A stretch of DNA of 41,034 nt from Candidatus Anammoximicrobium sp. GTDB taxonomy: Bacteria > Planctomycetota > Planctomycetia > Pirellulales > Pirellulaceae. The translations under genes and the position numbers were made by a program. This document shows, one piece after another, positions 1-8,173 of this stretch. The stretch is taken from positions 1 through 41,034 of the forward strand of contig JAAYYU010000187.1 of NCBI GenBank assembly GCA_012515235.1, written 5' to 3'. Numbering within the stretch: the first letter of the stretch is position 1; every line of letters starts with the position of its first letter. The notes beneath the pieces are model-generated. The model made no database searches and had not been told where the DNA came from. It saw only the letters and a list, made by a program, of their open reading frames with translations.

Positions 1-328
1 CACCACGCTGCTCGCCAGCGTGGAGCGATGTTCAAAACCAGAGCTGTCCCCGAATTCCGATTCTTCGCCACCACGCTGCTCGCCAGCGTGGGGCGGTGTT
101 CAAGATACGGAAAGCATGGAGCGGGACGATGCCTGGTTCTGAACATGGCTCCACGCTGGCAAGCAGCGTGGTGGCCCAAGGCGAAGAAATCGCGTAGAGG
201 CACGGCGACTGGTGCTGAACATGGCTCCACGCTGGCGAGCAGCGTGGTGGCCCAAGGCGAAGAAATCGCGTAGAGGCGCGGCGACTGGTGCTGAACATGG
301 CTCCACGCTGGCGAGCAGCGTGGTGGCC
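1..328. repeat. Left-end array of hairpin repeats (five units)
   Basis: Five copies of a unit of about 35 bp built on the hairpin CCACGCTG-(5 nt)-CAGCGTGG plus a short tail reading GCCATGTTC or its complement. Units 1-33 and 67-101 run in one orientation. Units 141-176, 217-252 and 293-328 run in the other, at an exact 76-bp period with nearly identical spacers. Short open frames across this stretch translate the repeat into a recurring Pro-Arg-Trp peptide and are not convincing genes. The same unit recurs inverted at the right end of the window. It looks like a REP-type or other non-autonomous intergenic repeat family; no transposase is present nearby. Confidence 0.85.
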
Positions 329-333
329 GAAAT

Positions 334-360
334 CCGGGAAGTCATTTTGGCTACCGTTGC
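334..360 (-). repeat. Repeat family B copy (CCGAAATAACTT-type)
   Basis: Read on the minus strand this is a diverged copy of a roughly 27-bp repeat that begins GCAACGGT and contains an AAATnACTTCCCGG block. It sits directly inside the left hairpin array, exactly as the copy at 40753-40779 sits inside the right array. Two more copies flank the palindrome at 21422-21517. The stretch from 361 to 539 holds no recognisable gene. Confidence 0.7.
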
Positions 361-539
361 TTGCAGCCCATTGAAAGAAAGAGGCTTGGCTCCAAGCTGG
401 GCGGGAGAAACGCAGGGAAAAACGACCAACGCGAGCTGCCTGTCCTCTTTTTTCAGCAGGCTGCTCGTCGGTCGTCCGCGTTCCGTACGTCGTGGATTCC
501 ATTTGGCTTGGGAGTTGGACAGCGCTGGAGGCTATCGCC

Positions 540-2201
540 GTGGACAAAATCCAAGAACACGTTGCCGTGGCGCGTCGCCGCATGATTGCTCAGCAGTTCC
601 TGGGCATCCTCGGCTGGTCGCTGTTCGCGGCGTTGGTGGTCGTCGCTGTCGGCTTGGCCGTGCCCAAGATCTGGTTCCTGCCGGGCGATGACGCGGTCTG
701 GACCTGGTCGTGGCTGGGTGGCGGGGTGGCCGCCGGACTGCTGGTGGCCGCCGTGTGGACCTACTGCGTGCGGCGGTCGGGCCTGGACGCCGCGATCGAG
801 ATCGATCGCCGTTGCCAGTTGAAGGAGCGCGTATCCAGCGCCTTGTCGTTGTCGGCCGAAGCGTTGGACACCGACGCCGGCCGGGCTTTGGTCCAGGACG
901 CGGTTCGCCGTGTGGAACGGATCGACGTCCGGGACCGTTTTGCGGTCAGGCCGCAGCGGCGGATTCTGCTTCCCTTGCTGCCCGCGGTCGCCATCGGTGC
1001 GCTGGTCTGCTTCGTCCCCAATGCCGTACCCGAAACGCCGGCCGTCGCCGCCAACTCGCAGAACCAGCAGGCCCAGCAGGTGAACCGCAGCGCCAGGAAG
1101 CTGCAAGAGCAAATGGAACGAGCCAAGAAGAAGGCCGAGGAAAAAGGGCTGGAGGATGCCGACGTTTTGTTCCGGCAATTGCAGAAGGGCGTCGACGAAC
1201 TGGCGAGCCAGGCCGACGTCGACCGCAAGAAAGCGCTGGTCAAGCTGAACGACCTGGCCAAGACGCTGCAGGATCGCCGGGACCAGTTGGGTGGCGTGGA
1301 CAAAATGCGCGAGCAGCTGAATCGGCTGAAGGACGTCGCCGGCGGGCCGGCCGACAAAATCGCCGAAGCGATGAAGCAGGGCAACTTGGAAAAGGCGATG
1401 GACGAACTCAGGAACCTCCGGGAGAAGCTGAAAGACGGCCACCTGACCGAGGAAGAAAAACAGCAGTTGATCAAGCAACTGGAACAGATTCAGCAGCGGT
1501 TGCAGGAGCTGAAGGACAGTCACGAGCAGGCGAAACGCGATTTGGAGGAGCAGATTCGCCAGCGTCAGGCCGCCGGCGACTTGGAGGGCGCAGGCCAGCT
1601 CCAACAGCAACTGGACCGCTTGAACCGCATGAACGACCAGATGGACGCCTTGCAGAAACTGGCGGAGCAACTGGGGCAATGCCGAGAGTGTCTGCAGCGT
1701 GGCGACGGCCAGGCGGCCGCCGCCCAGTTGGATCAGATGGCCCAGGGCCTGCAAGAACTCCAATCGCAAATGGACCAACTCGAAACGCTGGACCAAATGC
1801 TCGACGAAATCGCCATGGCGAAACAGGCGATGGGCTGCCAGCAATGCAACGGCGAGGGCTGTGAAGCCTGCCTGGGGCAGTTCGGCATGAACGGCAAAGG
1901 CGACGAAGGCGAACCGGGAATGGGCCTGGGAGAGGGCCGTGGAAAGGGCGAACGGCCGGAGTCCAAGACGGAGACCAGCGTGTACGAATCCCGCGTCAAG
2001 GGCAACGTCCAGGCTGGCGAAGCCGTCCGCACCGGCTCCGCAAACGGCCCCAACCAGGCCGGCAACACGCTGCAGGACGTCAAGGACCAGTTGAAGAGCA
2101 GCGTCAGCCAGGACGCCGATCCGCTGATCGACCTCCGCCTGCCCAAAAAGGAACGCGAGCATACCCGCGAATACTTCCGCCGCTATCGCGAAGGGCAGTA
2201 G
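540..2201 (+). CDS. Membrane-anchored coiled-coil protein with Cys-rich knuckle
   Basis: A protein of about 553 residues if it starts at the GTG at 540, which has a TGGAGG box 8 nt upstream; an in-frame ATG at 492 would add 16 residues but has no clear ribosome site. Three hydrophobic segments lie at about residues 19-42, 56-77 and 137-156, followed by a long Gln/Glu/Lys/Arg-rich coiled coil (about 165-430). A CxxCxGxGCxxC knuckle, as in a single DnaJ zinc repeat, lies at about 433-445, then a Gly-rich linker and a charged tail. It resembles the loosely defined DUF4175-like planctomycete membrane proteins. Function is unknown; a structural or scaffolding role at the membrane is inference. It ends 10 bp before a truncated flippase frame and is not obviously related to the polysaccharide genes. 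Confidence 0.7.
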   Translation: MDKIQEHVAVARRRMIAQQFLGILGWSLFAALVVVAVGLAVPKIWFLPGDDAVWTWSWLGGGVAAGLLVAAVWTYCVRRSGLDAAIEIDRRCQLKERVSSALSLSAEALDTDAGRALVQDAVRRVERIDVRDRFAVRPQRRILLPLLPAVAIGALVCFVPNAVPETPAVAANSQNQQAQQVNRSARKLQEQMERAKKKAEEKGLEDADVLFRQLQKGVDELASQADVDRKKALVKLNDLAKTLQDRRDQLGGVDKMREQLNRLKDVAGGPADKIAEAMKQGNLEKAMDELRNLREKLKDGHLTEEEKQQLIKQLEQIQQRLQELKDSHEQAKRDLEEQIRQRQAAGDLEGAGQLQQQLDRLNRMNDQMDALQKLAEQLGQCRECLQRGDGQAAAAQLDQMAQGLQELQSQMDQLETLDQMLDEIAMAKQAMGCQQCNGEGCEACLGQFGMNGKGDEGEPGMGLGEGRGKGERPESKTETSVYESRVKGNVQAGEAVRTGSANGPNQAGNTLQDVKDQLKSSVSQDADPLIDLRLPKKEREHTREYFRRYREGQ

Positions 2202-2210
2202 CGCCGCGGC

Positions 2211-2963
2211 GTGGGATGCCGGATGCCGGCGTGCGGATTCCGAATCCTGTTAGCGACAATCGTCGTGGCCCGGATCTTGGGAAAAGTCCGCTACGGTGAA
2301 TTGGGCATGATCCAGTCTACGGTCGGCATGTTTGCGGTCCTCGGAGGCTACGGTCTCGGCCTGACCGCAACGAAGCATGTGGCCGAGTTGCGCCGAACTG
2401 ATCCAGCGCGTGCCGGCCGCATCCTCGGCATGTCGGCCATAATGGCCCTCTTGATCGGCGGTGTCATGGCGATAGGCCTTTTTCTATTCTCGCCGTGGCT
2501 CGCGGAGCACACGATCAATGCGCCGCACCTCGCCGGAGTTCTGCGCATCGGAGCGCTAATCCTTCTGGTCAATGCGCTCAACGGGGCCCAGACCGGCGCG
2601 CTCTCCGGGTTTGAGGGCTTTCGCGCAATGGCCCGCGTCAATTTGCTGGTAGGTCTGACTTCCTTTCCCATTCTCATCGGCGGTGCCTATTTCGGGGGCG
2701 TAACCGGCGCGGCCTGGGCGTTGGCGGTGAATATCGGGTTCACTTGGCTTTTATCCCATATCGCCTTGCGGCATGAGGCACGCAAGTTCCATGTGCCTGT
2801 CACGCTGACCGGCTGGACTTGTCGGATGCTGTTGCTGTCACGAGTCGTTACGCAATACCCTGCCTTGAAGCCGGGGCCGCCATCAGACTTCGCGACCGCG
2901 CGTTCTATCTTCCTCATTGCGGAACTCAGGCAGATGCGACCTGTCTGGAACAGGGCCGCCTAG
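2211..2963 (+). pseudogene. Truncated polysaccharide flippase (Wzx/MATE-like) fragment
   Basis: The open frame gives 250 residues, but only about residues 14-205 look like a polysaccharide-transport flippase: a VVARILGKVRYGELG block, as after the first helix of Wzx-type proteins, then several hydrophobic helices and the motif ALSGFEGF. Normal family members have 420-500 residues and 12-14 helices. Here the first helix and the whole C-terminal half are missing. Homology-like sequence stops near 2825, after which the frame is Pro/Arg-rich and unlike a membrane protein. At that point a different frame enters a glycosyltransferase piece. I read this as the 5' part of a decayed gene cut by a deletion. 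It cannot form a working transporter by itself. Confidence 0.7.
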
Positions 2964-3538
2964 TCCAAGAATACGGCGACGGATGGCTTTTTCACGCAGG
3001 AAAGCTGTCCGGATCACGCAAAACACCGGCGCTCTTTCAGGCGATCCGCCAAGTGGCCGAACGATTCCCAGGACGGTTTCGTGGCCTCCTCATCGCCGGA
3101 GAGGACGAGCACGGACGGGCAATGAAGGACGCTGCTCGCGCGGGGGCACAGGCTCTCGTCAAGCCGCTGGGGTACCTGTCCCAGGAAGCAGTCGCCCGGA
3201 TCGCATCGACAGTGTCATGGAATCTGGTTGTGGAGGCGGACATGGCAGAGAGCCCATTCCTGCCGAGCAAATTTGCAGACTGTGCGGTCAGCGGCAAGCC
3301 CATTCTCGCAATTACGCCTCCCAAAAGCGAAATCCGTTCCCTGTTTTGCGAGTACGGCGGCGGCATCGCAGTCTCGAACGATGCGACCGAAATCGTCGCC
3401 GGAATCGTTGAGTTGTTAAGCAGCGGACGGATCGCAGCCCCCACGAACGGAACGCTTAGCGCACGATTCACCGCTGACAGTATCGTAAAGGCCTACCGTG
3501 ATATGTTTTGTAAGGTACGGGAAACGGCGAGGTGTTGA
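2819..3538 (+). pseudogene. C-terminal fragment of a glycosyltransferase (GT4-like)
   Basis: A 239-residue frame whose residues from about 52 onward match the nucleotide-sugar-binding half of GT-B glycosyltransferases. It has a WLFHAGKL strand-turn, a central KPLGYL block and the SPFLPSKFADCAVSGKPIL segment, in which Ser-Lys and the following Gly-Lys-Pro loop are typical of GT4 C-terminal domains. The N-terminal acceptor domain (about 170-200 residues) is absent, and the first 45 residues are not family-like. The frame overlaps the end of the flippase fragment in another frame, so the two are probably the ends of genes joined by deletion of the sequence between them. Expression as a stable half-protein is possible but activity is unlikely. 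Confidence 0.65.
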
Positions 3539-3877
3539 AGCCCGATGTCCCGCGGAACAAATGTCCGTTCGGCGTGCGACGCCCTTCGCTCAAAACCCTC
3601 AAGAGGGCTGCGTGATGTTTTTTGGAGTGGGCTTCCCGCGGCGATGCAACTGACGCACTTCTCACTCAATCGCTGTCATCTTAGAGAGAACCAACGGGCC
3701 GATTGATCCTGTCGCAGTTCCTCCGTCATTTCTGGCCCGCAATGGACGACCAATTATGCAGGTCAGTCGCCGGCTTGCACACCGCCCCACTGACGACTTT
3801 TGCTGTCCTCGTGGCGGCCATCCTTTTCCGGTAATTCCTGACACGTGATCTTCCCCCAAACACGCCACGATCAACCA
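3539..3877. other. Non-genic gap with a possible gene remnant
   Basis: No convincing complete gene. A short self-complementary CCCTC-AA-GAGGG lies at 3596-3607. From 3654 to 3848 one plus-strand frame stays open for 64 codons without a good start and ends in a Gly-Gly-His-Pro-Phe-Pro stretch. It could be the tail of a lost protein, but I do not recognise the family. Together with the two truncated genes upstream it supports a decayed junction region before the CapA-like gene. Confidence 0.4.
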
Positions 3878-5011
3878 ATGGAAACGACGATCCTTGTCGC
3901 CGGAGACATCTGCCCCATCGGCCGCAATCAAGATCTCTTTGCCAGTGGCGACAGAGCGGGCCTGCTCGGCGACCTTTCCCCAATTTTTTACGCGGCCAGT
4001 CTCGTTGTCGCGAACCTTGAGTGTCCGCTCATTGAAAAACAGTCGCCAATCAGAAAGTCTGGGCGAAATATCGGTTGCCCGGTCCAGTGCGTCGGCGGCC
4101 TCAAGGCGATGGGCGTCGACATCGCAGGATTGGCAAATAACCACATTATGGACCACGGCAAAGCCGGCTTGCGGACAACACTAAGGGTGCTGCGCGATGC
4201 CGGAATCACCGCCGTCGGCGCAGGCAACAACGCTGAAGATGCCGCTAAGATTGTGACAACTCAAAACGGCTCGCTTACCATCGGTGTGCTGGCGGTTGCA
4301 GAACGCGAGTTTTCAATCGCCTCAAAGGACACGTCCGGTGCCAATCCATGCGATCCTATCGACTTCGTCAAAACCGTAAGGAAGCACAAGAACACCTTTG
4401 AGTATCTTCTAGTCCTGCTGCACGGCGGAATCGAGTATTACCCTTTTCCAAGTCCAAGGCTGCAGAAACTCTGCCGCTTCATGATTGAAGAAGGGGCTAA
4501 CGCCGTGATTTGCCAACATTCTCATTGTCCAGGTTGCTACGAACAGTATCAACACGGACACATTGTCTACGGACAAGGGAACTTTCTGTTCGACCTGGAT
4601 GCGCGAAAGAAGCAGCACTGGAATCAAGGGTTTTTGGTGGGTCTTCGAGTGCAAAAAGAACGTACGGCTGACGCCTTCTTTATCCCTTATCTTCAATCCT
4701 TCCTGCAGGCGGGCGCAAGGCGAATGGCGCCAAAAGAGGAAGAGTCATTCTTGAACGATCTGGAAACGCGGTCGCGTCTGATTTTGGATGACGGCTTTGT
4801 TTGCGACACGTGGCGTGCCTTCTGCGCTTCAAAGAGAGATACCTACCTTAGCACGCTTCGCGGGCACCGTAGGCTGGTCCGGGCGTTGAACAAGCTGACC
4901 CACTTCACAAATTGGCAATACTCTCGCGACGCATTGACGACGCTCGAAAACGTCGTCCGTTGTGAGTCGCATTTAGAGGTTCTCAACACAATCCTTTCCG
5001 ATTTCGCCTAA
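3878..5011 (+). CDS. CapA-family metallophosphatase-like protein
   Basis: A 377-residue protein of the CapA / PGA_cap family, a calcineurin-like metallophosphoesterase fold found in capsule and poly-gamma-glutamate loci. Visible metal-site motifs in order: GDICPIGRN at about residue 8, NLECPL at about 47, ANNHIMDHG at about 87 and, toward the middle, LLHGGIEYY and CQHSHCPG, followed by YGQGNFLFD. Start at ATG 3878 puts the first beta strand and GDI motif at the N-terminus; an upstream in-frame GTG at 3845 would add unrelated residues. There is no signal peptide, so it is probably cytoplasmic. It opens the lower-GC polysaccharide segment. The substrate is unknown, and capsule-related phosphoester chemistry is inferred from the family. 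Confidence 0.85.
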   Translation: METTILVAGDICPIGRNQDLFASGDRAGLLGDLSPIFYAASLVVANLECPLIEKQSPIRKSGRNIGCPVQCVGGLKAMGVDIAGLANNHIMDHGKAGLRTTLRVLRDAGITAVGAGNNAEDAAKIVTTQNGSLTIGVLAVAEREFSIASKDTSGANPCDPIDFVKTVRKHKNTFEYLLVLLHGGIEYYPFPSPRLQKLCRFMIEEGANAVICQHSHCPGCYEQYQHGHIVYGQGNFLFDLDARKKQHWNQGFLVGLRVQKERTADAFFIPYLQSFLQAGARRMAPKEEESFLNDLETRSRLILDDGFVCDTWRAFCASKRDTYLSTLRGHRRLVRALNKLTHFTNWQYSRDALTTLENVVRCESHLEVLNTILSDFA

Positions 5012-5212
5012 TGTTGAGATCTGAACAAAGTGTGGAAAACGGAGACAACGCCGAAGAATTGGGCAGGTCTGTTGTGTGGGAAACGCCTGTGTCGCCCTGT
5101 CGGCACAACCGCCCTGCCAGGTTTTTTCGAAGCGATATCGAACAATGTTCTTTCCGTATTTCCCGCGGCAAACTCACGACTCATTCTCGCTGCGCGGGCT
5201 GAAGAAGACCAA

Positions 5213-6466
5213 GTGAACTCAAACCGCCTGACCACGAGTGGGGCTCCTAATACGATGGAGCTACTGGGCAGCTTCTTTCTGTTGGCGGCGGCCCTGGTTT
5301 CGATCGGCATGGTTCCTCTGAACTGGACCTTTGCGGCTGGAAGTCGCGCCACGCATCTTGGCGTGGATTCCGCCGACAGGACAGTGCCGCAACTGGCCCA
5401 GGCCTTTTTCTTTTTGTGCCTGCTGGTGTATCTGGCGATCACCAGACCCAGTGCATGTTCGCTGAGACTGATTCCTGGCCAAGCTTTTCTTGTGCTTTCC
5501 TCGTATATGTTGCTGTCGGTCTTTTTTTCGCACGAGGACCTACCGTATCGGCTTCGTACTGCGATCGCGAGCCTACAATGGGTGGTGACCGCGTTGGTCG
5601 TCTCGCGTCATTCCGCGAATGGCCGGCTTTCTACGGGGCAGATCTTTTGCTTTTCGGCTTTGACCACACTCGTCGCGGCAGCTTATATGCTCGTTTTCTT
5701 TCGGCAACACGTCACGGCCGATTCGGTCAACCTGGAAAACTACCTGTTGATTTGGTGCATCCCGCTGCTTTTGCTTGGGTCTCCGCGGGGACGGAATTTG
5801 TTGCTCGTTTCTCTCGCGGTGATCCCAGTCGCACTGAGCCTTAAGCGCGGAGCCGCGTTGTGCCTTGTGAGCGGCTTCTGCGTATATGGAGTTACATACA
5901 TTTGCATAGCGCCGGCAAAGGGCCGCTTTCGCGGCAAGGTAATCGCTTTGTTGCTCATTGCGATCGTCGTTGTTGCGGTCGGTTCCCAGTGGGAGAAATT
6001 CAGTCACACCTTCGCTACGGAATCAACTCAGGGCGTGGGACGGTACGGAAGCGGCCGGGTGGAAATGTGGACTTGGATTGTCAAAGAGGTCTTCAGAAGT
6101 GATCCTTTTTCCCTGGTATTCGGTCATGGCTTTATGACTTTACCTAAACGGATGTACGGCCGCTTGGGAATTGCCGGGGTCGCCCATAGTGATTGGCTTC
6201 AGATTCTCTGGGACATGGGGGTTGTGGGCATTGTGCTTTTTGCCTACGTACACGTTCGTCTCTTGGTTTTGCTTCGGTTTGCGTGGGCGCAGAGGCATCA
6301 ATGCGCACCGGCACTAGCGATGGGATACACCATATTTGCGATGCGGAACCTTTTTTCAGGCACAGCGATGCCCGCTGGCCATGACGCTGTCTACTTCGCG
6401 TTGCTGATTGGATACGCATCGGGGATCACGTTGCGTGATTTTTCAAAACGGATAGGTGTTGACTAG
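5213..6466 (+). CDS. O-antigen ligase / polymerase-like membrane protein
   Basis: About 417 residues with 10 or more hydrophobic segments and a large polar loop in the C-terminal third. This is the architecture of the Wzy_C / WaaL O-antigen ligase family, which polymerises or ligates lipid-linked glycans at the outer face of the inner membrane. Supporting motifs are an SLKRGA segment after a central helix, a GRVEMW block and AHSDWLQILWDMG, whose His-Ser and downstream Gly are typical of the periplasmic loop. Start is uncertain: GTG 5213 and ATG 5255 both precede the first helix, and the frame stays open back to 5030 with sequence unlike the family. The CapA-like gene ends 201 bp upstream. Confident as to family, not as to ligase versus polymerase. 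Confidence 0.75.
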   Translation: MNSNRLTTSGAPNTMELLGSFFLLAAALVSIGMVPLNWTFAAGSRATHLGVDSADRTVPQLAQAFFFLCLLVYLAITRPSACSLRLIPGQAFLVLSSYMLLSVFFSHEDLPYRLRTAIASLQWVVTALVVSRHSANGRLSTGQIFCFSALTTLVAAAYMLVFFRQHVTADSVNLENYLLIWCIPLLLLGSPRGRNLLLVSLAVIPVALSLKRGAALCLVSGFCVYGVTYICIAPAKGRFRGKVIALLLIAIVVVAVGSQWEKFSHTFATESTQGVGRYGSGRVEMWTWIVKEVFRSDPFSLVFGHGFMTLPKRMYGRLGIAGVAHSDWLQILWDMGVVGIVLFAYVHVRLLVLLRFAWAQRHQCAPALAMGYTIFAMRNLFSGTAMPAGHDAVYFALLIGYASGITLRDFSKRIGVD

Positions 6467-6747
6467 GATCGGCGTCGACAGCGGCACAGCCCCGAAAGGG
6501 TCTTTGTGCGTGAGGTGGATGCCGCAAGCGCAAACGCGGCCCTGAACGGCGGTCGTTAGGCCGCCACCTAGTTGGCAATTAGCCAGTGGCCGCCTCGGTT
6601 TCGCCGATCTCGCGCGAAGTGAACAAGATGGGTGGTAATGAAATCGCGGATAACTCAGGCGGACCCGGCGGGCTGACGCCCGCCGTTCGCCCGGTTTCCT
6701 TCGATGTCGGAAGCGTCGACAGGCATCAGCAACGATCGCAGGATCTG
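6467..6747. other. Intergenic region with palindromes
   Basis: No gene seen. At 6667-6684 lies a perfect hairpin, GGCGGGC-TGAC-GCCCGCC, of the GC-rich kind scattered in planctomycete intergenic DNA; its GGGCTGACG core is shared with the inverted repeat at 38783-38869. A second weaker pairing around 6555-6575 joins GGCGG and CCGCC. The frame of the following glycosyltransferase stays open through here, but the palindrome argues that this part is not coding. Confidence 0.45.
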
Positions 6748-7863
6748 ATGGCACACGAACGTTCTTCGGTCCAAGAGTCGCGAATGTACGTGCTGGTTGG
6801 TGCGGATCCAAATGCGACGAATATAGAGCACCCTGGCGGGCAGATTACGGCATCTATCGGACTAGCAAGTTTCCTTGTCTCGCAGGGATTTCGGTGTGAA
6901 GTCGTAGACACGACGCAATCAAGTTTTCCGATACCAGGTCTTGGCACGCGGATACGGAAGGGCGCCAAACGCCTGGTTCAGGTCATCCGGTTGTTGAGAA
7001 AAAACCCAGTTAGAGGTGTGGTAATATTCGCCAGCGCGGGATGGAGCTTTTATGAAAAGGTCTTGATTTCCGGCATCTGTCGGCTCTTTCGAGTACCAGA
7101 TTTGTTCTTTGTTCGGTCGGGCCACTTTTTGGCGCAGGTCCAGTCCTCGATCTGGCGTCGGTTGCTAGTGTCGGCACTTCTTCGCGTTCCGGCAAGAATC
7201 GCGGCGCAGGGCGAGAACTGGAAAGACTTCTACCGGAGTTTGGGTGTTCGACGCGAGCGCATTTTGCTGGTCCGGAATTGGGTCCCGCCATCCGTCGGCA
7301 TTGTCACGGAGGCCAAGGCCGCGCCATCGGATTCGCCGCTGCAGTTTGTTTTTGTCGGCTGGTTGGTCCGGCAAAAGGGCGTGTTGGAGTGTTTGGAGGC
7401 CGTGGAACGTCTCGCAAATGACTTCGATTTTCGATTCGTGTTTGTCGGCGGGGGCGATCTCGAAGACGAACTGCGGCGACGGGTGGCCAGGGGAAACTGG
7501 TCTGGACAAGTGGTCGTGTTGGGTTGGCAGAACTACGCCGCGGTTCAGGCCATTCTTGCCGAGAGCCACGTATTTGTACTTCCCAGCTATGCGGAGGGAT
7601 GCCCCAACGCTTTGCTAGAAGCCATGGCGCACGGACTGCCCGCGATTTGCACGGCTGTTGGGGCGATTCCCGACTCGATTCAGGATGGAATGAATGGCTT
7701 CCTCGTGCCTGTCGCTGACGGGCAGGCGGTAGCGGGTGCAATGCAGAAGTACCTGGCAAGCCCCGATCTTGTGCGCGACCATTCCCAGGTTACGCTGCGA
7801 ATCGTCGAACTAATTCACGATCGCGTTAAGAACTGCAGCCAAATTGTTTCGAGTTTTGATTGA
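6748..7863 (+). CDS. Glycosyltransferase family 4 protein
   Basis: A GT-B fold glycosyltransferase of about 371 residues. The N-terminal half begins MYVLVGADP with a Gly-Gly loop (HPGGQI) for acceptor binding. The C-terminal half shows FVFVGWLVRQKGV, FVFVGGGDLED, VVVLGWQ and the GT4 signature VLPSYAEGCPNALLEAMAHGLP, whose Glu residues hold the donor sugar nucleotide. Start chosen at ATG 6748 with GCAGGA just upstream; ATG 6784 is an alternative that begins right at the first beta strand. It probably adds one sugar to the lipid-linked polysaccharide at the cytoplasmic membrane face. Donor and acceptor cannot be told from sequence. Codon use is AT-richer than in the genes after 10.4 kb. Confidence 0.85.
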   Translation: MAHERSSVQESRMYVLVGADPNATNIEHPGGQITASIGLASFLVSQGFRCEVVDTTQSSFPIPGLGTRIRKGAKRLVQVIRLLRKNPVRGVVIFASAGWSFYEKVLISGICRLFRVPDLFFVRSGHFLAQVQSSIWRRLLVSALLRVPARIAAQGENWKDFYRSLGVRRERILLVRNWVPPSVGIVTEAKAAPSDSPLQFVFVGWLVRQKGVLECLEAVERLANDFDFRFVFVGGGDLEDELRRRVARGNWSGQVVVLGWQNYAAVQAILAESHVFVLPSYAEGCPNALLEAMAHGLPAICTAVGAIPDSIQDGMNGFLVPVADGQAVAGAMQKYLASPDLVRDHSQVTLRIVELIHDRVKNCSQIVSSFD

Positions 7864-7891
7864 GATAAAGAACCGTTCGTGCTTCTTCCGG

Positions 7892-7914
7892 CTGGCAAAG
7901 TTTTGATTTGCCAG
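7892..7914 (+). terminator. Stem-loop after GT4 gene (possible terminator)
   Basis: A perfect 8-bp inverted repeat, CTGGCAAA-(7 nt)-TTTGCCAG, 29 nt after the stop codon of the GT4 gene. There is no U-run after it, so intrinsic termination is uncertain. The rest of 7864-8173 shows no gene, though the next gene's frame is open back to 8033. Confidence 0.4.
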
Positions 7915-8173
7915 AGTCGAGGTGCTCGCTTCGCCTGAGGCCGCGGTCGTGGGGAAGGGTGGGCGGTTGAGTAAAGCGGATGGGAGCGGGCCGATTTGGT
8001 GAACCCAATTCTCAGTTGTAACCCCGCCCGACATGGGCGTTCGGGAAGACGGTCGCTTGCTTTTTTGCGCGAAGTGCTTGCGAACGCTTACGGCGGAAAG
8101 CCTCTCGCTCCTCGGCTTGAAAGGCACTTCAACGGTTATCTTCTCCCTTGCGCGTGAGCACGGAAAGAGCCCC

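Noticed and set aside
32..583. Long minus-strand open frame over the left array
   Set aside because: It merely translates the hairpin repeat several times; no independent protein features.
453..2162. 569-codon minus-strand frame opposite the coiled-coil gene
   Set aside because: Leu/Gln/His-rich shadow of a GC-rich coding strand; the plus strand has membrane segments, a coiled coil and a ribosome site.
3596..3624. CCCTC-AA-GAGGG plus downstream T-run as an intrinsic terminator
   Set aside because: A two-base loop is too tight and the T-run starts about 10 nt after the stem.
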